Positions 57,472-64,000 of a DNA stretch of 64,000 bases are shown here, piece by piece. The notes below the pieces were generated by a model. The model was given only the letters and a program-made list of their open reading frames with translations, made no database searches and was not told the DNA's origin. Both the position numbers and the translations under genes were made by a program. The stretch lies in contig NZ_CP058554.1 in the NCBI RefSeq assembly GCF_014109725.1, positions 4,340,001 through 4,404,000 of the forward strand, in the 5' to 3' direction. Numbering within the stretch: position 1 is the first letter of the stretch; every line of letters begins with the position of its first letter. This DNA is from Comamonas piscis (lineage in GTDB: Bacteria; Pseudomonadota; Gammaproteobacteria; Burkholderiales; Burkholderiaceae_C).

Positions 57472-58767
57472 TCAGTCCAGGTCGTCAAACAGCGGCAAGG
57501 TGTAGGGGTCGGCCTTTGGCTCCGCAACGCCCAGGCGGCTTTGGGCCTGGCGCATCGCCTGCCAGTCGCCCACCAGGCCCTGGGCCAAGGCCTGCTCCAA
57601 GGGCAGCAGGCCACCCACCCTCACCCCCAAGAGCCGCAGGCGCTGGTCCAACGGCGCGCGCTTGAGGCATTGGCCCGCTGCATGGCGGATGGCAGCGGCA
57701 TCCTGGGTGTAGAGCGGCAGGCTGTGGTCGCGCGTGGCGATGCGAAAGTCCGGGTAGCGCAGCTTGATGCCAATCGTGCGCCCCACATAGCCCTTGCGCT
57801 GCAAGTCAGCGGCCACCATCTGGCACAGCTCGGTAAAGATGGCCCCCAGCTCAGCCTTGTCGCGCACGGCATGCAGGTCGCGGTCAAAGGTGGTCTCTCG
57901 GCTCATCGATACCGGCTCGCTCTCGGTCACCACAGGCCGGCTGTCCCGCCCCCAGCTCGATGCATGCAGCCAGGCGCCGTAGCTGCGGCCAAAGTTCTCC
58001 ACCAACCAAGGCAGCTCCTTGGCAGCCAAATCACCCAGGGTCTGGATGCCCAGCGCCTGCAGCTTGGCATCGGCCTTGGGGCCCACGCCGTTGATCTTGC
58101 GGCAGGCCAGCGGCCAGATCATTGTTTGCAGATCGCTCTCCAGCACGATGGACACGCCATTGGGCTTGTTGAACTCGCTGGCCATCTTGGCCAGCTGTTT
58201 GTTCGGCGCCACCCCCACCGAGCAGGTCAGGCCCGTCGCCGCATGAATCGCTGCCTGCATCTGCAGCGCCAGGCTGCGGCCATGGTCGTCCTGGCCACCT
58301 TCGACATGGGTGAAGTCGATGTAGACCTCGTCCACGCCCCGGTCCTCCATCTGCGGCGCCATCGCGGTGACGATGGCCTTGAACTGGCGTGAAAAATGCC
58401 GGTAGCGCGCAAAATCCACCGGCAGCAAGATGGCCTGCGGACAGAGCTTGGCGGCCTTCATCATGCCCATGGCCGAGCCCACGCCAAAGGCCCGCGCCGG
58501 GTAGGTGGCCGTGGTGATCACGCCCCGGCCGACATAGTCTTTGAGTTGGGGGAAGGCCTCGGTCGGAATCTCGTGCAGGCGGTCGCCGTAGCGGGCTTTC
58601 AGCGCTTCATCCTCTGCCCGGCGGCCGCCGCCAATGATGACCGGCAGGCCCTTGAGCTGCGGGTAGCGCAACAGCTCGGCCGAGGCATAGAAGGCATCCA
58701 TGTCCAGATGCGCAATGCGGCGGCGCGGGGGCAGAACAGCAGGCGATGGCGAGGGGGTGGGGCACAC
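57472..58767 (-). CDS. dinB: DNA polymerase IV (Y family)
   Basis: A 431-residue translesion polymerase. HLDMDAFYASAELLRYP has the first metal Asp pair, YIDFTHVEGGQ lies where the SxDE motif usually is, and GVGPKADAKLQALGI is the thumb helix-hairpin-helix; the little finger follows (SMSRETTFDRDLHAV). The start is GTG at 58767. It is convergent with queF with no gap (0 bp). Confidence 0.92.
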   Translation of the reverse strand: MCPTPSPSPAVLPPRRRIAHLDMDAFYASAELLRYPQLKGLPVIIGGGRRAEDEALKARYGDRLHEIPTEAFPQLKDYVGRGVITTATYPARAFGVGSAMGMMKAAKLCPQAILLPVDFARYRHFSRQFKAIVTAMAPQMEDRGVDEVYIDFTHVEGGQDDHGRSLALQMQAAIHAATGLTCSVGVAPNKQLAKMASEFNKPNGVSIVLESDLQTMIWPLACRKINGVGPKADAKLQALGIQTLGDLAAKELPWLVENFGRSYGAWLHASSWGRDSRPVVTESEPVSMSRETTFDRDLHAVRDKAELGAIFTELCQMVAADLQRKGYVGRTIGIKLRYPDFRIATRDHSLPLYTQDAAAIRHAAGQCLKRAPLDQRLRLLGVRVGGLLPLEQALAQGLVGDWQAMRQAQSRLGVAEPKADPYTLPLFDDLD

Positions 58768-58847
58768 AAGGCTATTGTCCCCCAGCGCGGCAAGGCCTGC
58801 AGCCGGCTGCAGCGCAAAACCGGCTGCAGCGCACGCTATCGCAGGGC

Positions 58848-60191
58848 TCAGTGGTCGTGGTGCAGGTAGGCCGCCTGCTTGGGCAAGCGCAGGCTGAACA
58901 GAAAGGCAATCACCATCATGGCCGACACATACCAGAAGAAGGCGTTTTCATGGCCGGCGTTCTTCAGCGCCAGCGCCACAAACTCGGCCGAGCCACCAAA
59001 AATCGCATTGGCCACCGCATAGGCCAGGCCCACGCCCAGCGCACGCACCTCGGGCGGGAACATCTCCGCTTTGACAATGCCCGAGATCGAGGTGTAGAAG
59101 CTCACAATCGCCAGCGCCACCAGAATCAGCAGCCCAGCCGTGACCGGCGATGAGGCCTGATGCATGGTCGTCAAAATTGGCACCGTGCCCAGGGCGCCCA
59201 GCGCGCCAAACAGCATCATGCTGGTGCGCCGGCCAATGCGGTCGGACAGTGCGCCAAACAGCGGCTGCATGCACATGTACAAAAACAGGCAGACGGTCAT
59301 CACATAGCTGGCGGTCTTGATCGGCAGCCCCACGCTGTTGACCAGGTACTTCTGCATGTAGGTGGTGAAGGTGTAGAAGATCAGCGAGCCACCTGCGGTG
59401 TAGCCCAGCACGGTGACAAAGGCGCGCCAGTGGTGCTTGAACAGATTGCTCAAGGTGCCGGTTTCCTTGTTCTGCATGGCCTCGGTGGACTGGGTCTCAT
59501 GCAAGGTCCGGCGCAGCAGCATGGCCACGACAGCCGCCGCAGCGCCCACCACAAAGGGAATGCGCCAGCCCCAGGCGCGCAGCTCGGCATCGGTCAGCAC
59601 GGCCTCCAGGATCACGATCAACAGCACCGCCAGCAGCTGGCCGCCAATCAGGGTCACATACTGGAAGGACGAGTAAAAGCCGCGCTGGCCTTTGAGCGCC
59701 ACTTCGCTCATATAGGTGGCCGTGGTGCCATATTCACCGCCTACCGACAGGCCCTGGAACAAGCGGCACAGCAGCAGCAAGAACGGTGCCCAGGCACCCA
59801 CCTGCGCATAGGTAGGCAGGCAGGCGATCACCAAGGAGCCGGCGCACATCATGGTCACCGATATCAGCATGGATTTCTTGCGGCCGTACTTGTCGGCAAT
59901 GCGGCCAAACAGCCAGCCACCGATGGGGCGCATCAAAAAGCCGGCGGCAAACACGCCGGCAGTGTTCAGCAGCTGTACGGTGGGATCACCCTTGGGGAAG
60001 AAGGCAGCGGCAAAGTAAATGGCCGAGAAGGCATAGACATAGAAGTCAAACCATTCGACCAGGTTGCCTGACGAGGCCGCCATGATGGAGAAAATGCGGT
60101 GGCGCTTTTCTTCAGGGCTGTAATGGGGAGGAGTGTTGGCCGAAGTCTGGGCGGCAGAGGGCCCAGGTCCTGGCACGGAGGGTGTTGTCAT
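58848..60191 (-). CDS. MFS transporter, metabolite:H+ symporter (MHS) family
   Basis: A 447-residue 12-helix transporter. SSGNLVEWFDFYVYAF, IGGWLFGRIADKYGRKKSM and FQGLSVGGEYGTTATYMSE are MHS signatures, shared with the alpha-ketoglutarate permease KgtP. ATG 60191 starts a Pro/Ser-rich cytoplasmic tail. The sequence pattern favours dicarboxylate or alpha-ketoglutarate-like uptake. It stands alone, facing dinB. Confidence 0.9.
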   Translation of the reverse strand: MTTPSVPGPGPSAAQTSANTPPHYSPEEKRHRIFSIMAASSGNLVEWFDFYVYAFSAIYFAAAFFPKGDPTVQLLNTAGVFAAGFLMRPIGGWLFGRIADKYGRKKSMLISVTMMCAGSLVIACLPTYAQVGAWAPFLLLLCRLFQGLSVGGEYGTTATYMSEVALKGQRGFYSSFQYVTLIGGQLLAVLLIVILEAVLTDAELRAWGWRIPFVVGAAAAVVAMLLRRTLHETQSTEAMQNKETGTLSNLFKHHWRAFVTVLGYTAGGSLIFYTFTTYMQKYLVNSVGLPIKTASYVMTVCLFLYMCMQPLFGALSDRIGRRTSMMLFGALGALGTVPILTTMHQASSPVTAGLLILVALAIVSFYTSISGIVKAEMFPPEVRALGVGLAYAVANAIFGGSAEFVALALKNAGHENAFFWYVSAMMVIAFLFSLRLPKQAAYLHHDH

Positions 60192-60296
60192 TGGAGTAGT
60201 CCCGTGTAGCAATGCAGACCATGATGCGCCGCCCGCGAGACCCGCTGATGTCAGACGGGCGCTGAATTTCCAGCGCGCAGCCCGTTCAGGATGGCC

Positions 60297-61208
60297 TTAA
60301 AGCTGGGTGCAGATCACCACAATGCCGACCAGCATCAGCGCAATGCCCCATTTCTCATTGCGGCGCAGTTGCTCCTTCATCAGCCGGCGCGATACGAGGT
60401 AGCTGAACACCACCTCAACCATGCCCAAGGTACGCACCGATGCCGCGCTTTGCAGCGCATAGGCACTGAACCAGGCAAGGGACGCCGCGCTGCCCATGCA
60501 GCCCGCGATCAGCGACACCCGCCAGGCCTTGGCAATGCGCAGCAGCACGCTGCGGTCGCGCCACAAAAACCAGGCGCCCATGGCCAGGGTCTGCATGCAC
60601 TGCGCAATGAACACGCCCCAGGCCCCGGACAGCAGCGCGCTGGGTGCATCAAGCGCCAGCGCCGCACCGCGAAAGCCCACCGTCGCAATCGCAAAGCAGG
60701 CTCCGCAGATCAGGCCATACATCGCGGCCTTGCTGCGCCAGTCGAGCTTGGCACCGATCTGGCGCGGTGGCAGGGACAGCAGCGCCACGCCGATGGTGGC
60801 GATCGCCATCGCAGCCAGCGCCCAGTGGGTGGGCAGCTCGCCCAAAAAGACCGCGCCAAACAGCGCGACCTGCAGCACTTCGGTTTTGGACAGGGTCACG
60901 GCGACCGCAAAATTGCGCTGTTGCATCGCCAGCAGCAAGGCGCCAGTGGCAGCAATCTGGAAGAACGCGCCCATGGCCAGCCAGCCAAAATAGGCGCCGG
61001 TCCACTGCGCAATCTCCGGCGCCTGGGCGGGCAGGGTATAGAGCAGCACCAGCACCAGGCCCGCCAGCGGCAGGCCATAGAGAAAGCGCACCAAGGTGGC
61101 GGGCCAGGTACCCAGGTCACGGGTCAGCGAGCGCTGCGCCGCATTGCGCGCCGTCTGCGCGATGGCGGCAAACACCACCAGCCCCATCCACCAACCACCC
61201 CATTGCAT
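60297..61208 (-). CDS. EamA/DMT-type transporter
   Basis: A 303-residue protein with ten predicted helices in two EamA repeats (TLVRFLYGLPLAGLVLVLL; GAVFLGELPTHWALAAMAI; VVFSYLVSRRLMKEQLRR). ATG 61208 (MQWGGWW) has GGAG upstream; ATG 61226 and the 61271 opening are alternatives. Substrate unknown. Confidence 0.85.
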   Translation of the reverse strand: MQWGGWWMGLVVFAAIAQTARNAAQRSLTRDLGTWPATLVRFLYGLPLAGLVLVLLYTLPAQAPEIAQWTGAYFGWLAMGAFFQIAATGALLLAMQQRNFAVAVTLSKTEVLQVALFGAVFLGELPTHWALAAMAIATIGVALLSLPPRQIGAKLDWRSKAAMYGLICGACFAIATVGFRGAALALDAPSALLSGAWGVFIAQCMQTLAMGAWFLWRDRSVLLRIAKAWRVSLIAGCMGSAASLAWFSAYALQSAASVRTLGMVEVVFSYLVSRRLMKEQLRRNEKWGIALMLVGIVVICTQL

Positions 61209-61350
61209 TCCCGCTCCGTCAACCATTACCGCATCCACTTCATCACTAGGGCCCCGATGGTAGGCGATCACTGCCCCTTGTGCGCCTGCATTTGGCGATG
61301 CGAGCCTGCGGCATCAAGAGGGGCAGCACGCCACCTGCCCCCTGCCCCAC

Positions 61351-62520
61351 TCAATAAGGCTGGGGATAGGTGCCGGGCACCAGGATCCGCTGGTCCACGT
61401 TGTTGATGTTGGTGTGGCCGCAGAAAGCCATCGACACATCCAGCTCCTTGTGGATGATCTGCAGCGCGCGCGTCACGCCCTCCTGGCCATAGGCACCCAG
61501 GCCGTAGAGAAAGCTGCGGCCGATCAAGGTGCCCTGGGCGCCCAGCGCGCGGGCTTTGAGGACATCCTGGCCACTGCGGATGCCGCTGTCCAGCCAGACC
61601 TCGATGTCCTTGCCAGCGGCCTGCACGATGGAGGGCAGCGCATCGATGGTCGCCGGTGCGCCATCGAGCTGGCGGCCGCCGTGGTTGCTGACAATCAGCG
61701 CATCCGCGCCGGTCTCCGCCGCCAGCCGCGCATCGTCGGCCTCCATCACGCCTTTGAGGATCAGCTTGCCGCCCCAGCGCTTCTTGATCCATTCCACATC
61801 GCCCCAGTTCAGGCAGGGGTCGAACTGGTCGGCCGTCCAGGACGACAGCGAGCTGACATCGCCCACGCCATCGACATGGCCGACGATATTGCCAAAGCTG
61901 CGGCGCTTGGTGCCCAGCATGCCCATGCACCAGCGCGGTTTGGTCGCCAGGTTGATAAGGTTCTTGATCGTCGGCTTGGGCGGTGTGGACAGGCCATTTT
62001 TGATGTCCTTGTGGCGCTGGCCCAAAATCTGCAGATCCAGGGTGAGCTGCAAGGCCGAGCAGTTGGCCGCCTTGGCGCGGTCAATCAGGCGCTCCATAAA
62101 GCCCCGGTCGCGCATCACATAGAGCTGGAACCAGAACGGGTGGCGGCCGGTGTGCTCGGCCACATCTTCGAGCGAGCAGATGCTCATCGTCGACAAGGTG
62201 AACGGAATGCCAAAGGCCTTGGCCGCCCGGGCCGCCAGGATTTCGCCATCGGCATGCTGCATACCCGTGAGGCCCGTGGGCGCAATGGCGACGGGCATGC
62301 TCACCTCCTGGCCCACCATCGTGCTGCGCGTGCTGCGGCCTTCCATATTCACCGCCACGCGCTGGCGCAGCTTGATCTTCTGGAACGCCGCCTCGTTGTC
62401 CCGGTAGGTGCCCTGGGTGTAGGAGCCGGAGTCCGCATAGTCGTAAAACATGCGCGGCACGCGCTTCTCGGCCACGACGCGCAAATCTTCAATACATGTG
62501 ATCTTGGATAAATCAGCCAC
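61351..62520 (-). CDS. lldD: L-lactate dehydrogenase (FMN, quinone-linked)
   Basis: A 389-residue FMN-dependent alpha-hydroxy-acid dehydrogenase. Substrate/flavin residues show in YDYADSGSYTQGTYRDNE, PTGLTGMQHADGE, SNHGGRQLDGA (active-site His and Arg) and GRSFLYGLGAYG. It oxidises L-lactate to pyruvate at the membrane. The start is GTG at 62520, with GGAAG close by. It is divergent from the lactate permease, and the two form a lactate-use pair. Confidence 0.92.
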   Translation of the reverse strand: MADLSKITCIEDLRVVAEKRVPRMFYDYADSGSYTQGTYRDNEAAFQKIKLRQRVAVNMEGRSTRSTMVGQEVSMPVAIAPTGLTGMQHADGEILAARAAKAFGIPFTLSTMSICSLEDVAEHTGRHPFWFQLYVMRDRGFMERLIDRAKAANCSALQLTLDLQILGQRHKDIKNGLSTPPKPTIKNLINLATKPRWCMGMLGTKRRSFGNIVGHVDGVGDVSSLSSWTADQFDPCLNWGDVEWIKKRWGGKLILKGVMEADDARLAAETGADALIVSNHGGRQLDGAPATIDALPSIVQAAGKDIEVWLDSGIRSGQDVLKARALGAQGTLIGRSFLYGLGAYGQEGVTRALQIIHKELDVSMAFCGHTNINNVDQRILVPGTYPQPY

Positions 62521-62674
62521 AAATCTTCCTTGTTATCAAGCCACTGCAGCGGCGCTGGCGGCTAGGCCCTCTGTGTAACTCGCTGTGCTCGGCGCCCTTG
62601 TCACGCAGGCGGCAAACCCAGCACCATCGTTACAAGGTCTAGGGTTTTACAGGACTGCGGCCGGTCAGTTAGGC

Positions 62675-62687
62675 CGACATTATGTCG
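62675..62687. promoter_or_regulatory. perfect 13-bp palindrome, possible lactate operator
   Basis: CGACAT T ATGTCG is a perfect inverted repeat (6-base arms, single central T) midway in the 276-bp gap between lldD and the permease gene. A GntR- or LysR-type regulator of lactate genes could bind here, but no regulator gene is within the window and the word differs from the LldR site I know. Confidence 0.4.
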
Positions 62688-62796
62688 ATGTTCTATCCAT
62701 CCAGGTGTTTTTGTCATAACAGCAGTGCATAACCACCCTGGGCGTGAACGGCCTCCCGGCCGCGCGCTTGCGCTGCACTACAACGAGGAGTCAGGC

Positions 62797-64000
62797 ATGG
62801 TTTGGCAACAGATCTACAACCCGGTAGGCAATATGGTGCTCTCCACCTTGCTGGCGGCGCTGCCAGTGGTAGTGATGCTGGTGGGGCTAGGGTTTCTCCA
62901 CCTCAAGGCGCATATTGCGGCAGGGGCAGGCCTGGTCTGCGCACTGCTCATTGCGATTCTGGTCTATGGCATGCCGGCGGATATGGCAGGCCGTGCGGCG
63001 GTCTATGGCGGGCTCACAGGGCTGCTGCCGATTGGCTGGATCGTGCTCAACATCATCTTCTTGCACCAGCTGACGGAGCAGAACGGCAGCTTCAAGATCC
63101 TGCAGGACTCGATTGCCGGCATCACCGAGGACCGGCGCATCCAGCTGTTGCTGATCGCCTTTGCCTTTGGCGCCTTTTTTGAAGGTGCAGCAGGCTTTGG
63201 CACGCCGGTGGCGGTCACGGCGGCGATTCTGATCGGCCTGGGTTTTTCACCGCTGGCGGCCTCGGGCCTGTCGCTGATTGCCAATACCGCGCCGGTCGCC
63301 TTCGGCGCGCTGGGCACACCGGTGATCACCCTGGCCAAGGTCCATGGCTATGACCTGATGGAGGTGACCGCGATGGTGGGCCGCCAGCTGCCCTTTTTCT
63401 CGGTGCTGGTGCCCTTCTGGCTGATCTGGGCCTTTGCCGGCCGCAAGGCGATGGTGGAAATCTGGCCTGCCATCCTGGTCACCGGCCTGTCGTTCGCGAT
63501 CCCGCAGTACCTGGTGTCCAACTTCATTGGTCCGGAGCTGGTGGACATCATTGCCGCCATCGTATCGATGGCCTGCCTGATCGGCTTCCTGCGCGTATGG
63601 CAGCCCAAGAACATCTGGCGCAGCACCTCGCTCAAGAGCCGCGATACCAGCGAGGACACGACTGCTAAACCACGCGCCGTGGTGGCGCATGCCCGCGCCG
63701 ATGTGATCCGAGCCTGGACGCCCTGGGCCATCCTGACCGTGTTTGTGTTCATCTGGGGCCTGCCTCCGGTCAAGGCCGCGCTCAACGGCCTGTTTGCACC
63801 GTCCTTCCCGATGACCGGCCTGCACAATATGATCGAGAAGGTGCCGCCCGTCGTGCCCCAGCCCACCAAGGAAGGTGCGGTCTATGTGCTCAACCTGCTA
63901 TCGGCCACAGGTACCGGCATTCTGCTGTCGGCCATCGTCGGCGGCCTGGTGATGAAGTACAGCCCGCTGGGCCTCATCAAGCAGTTCTTCAAGACGATCT
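62797..64000 (+). CDS. lctP: L-lactate permease (cut by window end)
   Basis: The first 401 residues of an LctP-family permease, usually about 550 residues. MVWQQIYNPVGNMVLSTLLA, FGAFFEGAAGFGTPVAVT and the loop PVITLAKVHGYD are family-specific. GAGGAG precedes ATG 62797. No stop is reached before the window end, so the 3' part lies beyond 64000. Paired with the divergent lldD. Confidence 0.95.
   Translation, partial: MVWQQIYNPVGNMVLSTLLAALPVVVMLVGLGFLHLKAHIAAGAGLVCALLIAILVYGMPADMAGRAAVYGGLTGLLPIGWIVLNIIFLHQLTEQNGSFKILQDSIAGITEDRRIQLLLIAFAFGAFFEGAAGFGTPVAVTAAILIGLGFSPLAASGLSLIANTAPVAFGALGTPVITLAKVHGYDLMEVTAMVGRQLPFFSVLVPFWLIWAFAGRKAMVEIWPAILVTGLSFAIPQYLVSNFIGPELVDIIAAIVSMACLIGFLRVWQPKNIWRSTSLKSRDTSEDTTAKPRAVVAHARADVIRAWTPWAILTVFVFIWGLPPVKAALNGLFAPSFPMTGLHNMIEKVPPVVPQPTKEGAVYVLNLLSATGTGILLSAIVGGLVMKYSPLGLIKQFFKTI

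Overview
The window is a high-GC chromosome segment from a betaproteobacterium of the family Comamonadaceae, most likely Comamonas or a near relative. This rests on the gene order (yceD-rpmF-plsX-fabH-fabD-fabG-acpP-fabF-rpoE-rseA-degP and rluC divergent from rne), the Arg-Gly and Ala/Pro-rich RNase E tail, and the many short-chain and aromatic-acid catabolic genes. It is inferred from gene content, not from a database search. No phage, transposase, rRNA or CRISPR array is visible.

Layout. 19-8993 (minus) is one operon: a dipeptide-type ABC importer (lipoprotein, two permeases, fused double ATPase), a luciferase-like flavin monooxygenase, two AhpD/CMD-type proteins and an acyl-CoA-dehydrogenase-like flavoprotein. 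This looks like uptake plus oxidative breakdown of an unknown, perhaps organosulfur, compound. An OsmC protein and a glyoxalase-like protein diverge from it at 9354-10738. 10760-18606 (minus) is an iron-acquisition and periplasmic redox locus: TonB receptor, PiuC-type hydroxylase, PepSY membrane protein, DUF2271, DUF4198, ApbE and a membrane-anchored flavodoxin reductase, with two Fur-box-like sites. An AraC regulator, a LysE-type exporter and a PAP2 phosphatase follow.

21665-34612 is bracketed by two identical tRNA-Arg(ACG) genes in opposite orientation. Between them lie tRNA-Ser(CGA), a DUF3300 lipoprotein with a Gln-rich tandem repeat, an M20 peptidase lipoprotein, a DUF421 protein, a cyclohexanecarboxylate degradation cluster (aliA, aliB, badI, badH and divergent badR, without badK), and several exported proteins, one with an IPTL-CTERM-like tail.

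34758-46507 is core: degP/mucD, rseA, rpoE, the fab cluster, plsX, rpmF, yceD, a Maf pyrophosphatase and an RsmI-family methyltransferase. 46613-51114 (minus) holds sppA, a Rieske protein, gph and rluC, but between gph and rluC sits a plus-strand partial copy of RNase E. The full-length rne follows at 51702-54797. The partial copy is the most striking feature. It is 284 residues, colinear without gaps with the first 280 residues of RNase E at about 63% identity (hand count), and it ends where the catalytic DNase I-like subdomain would begin. A degenerate rluC fragment and a leader resembling the rne leader precede it, which suggests an old tandem duplication of the rluC-rne junction.

54864-64000 contains yaaA, a prolyl-4-hydroxylase-like gene, queF, dinB, an MHS-family MFS transporter, an EamA transporter, and a divergent lactate pair: lldD and an L-lactate permease gene cut by the window end.
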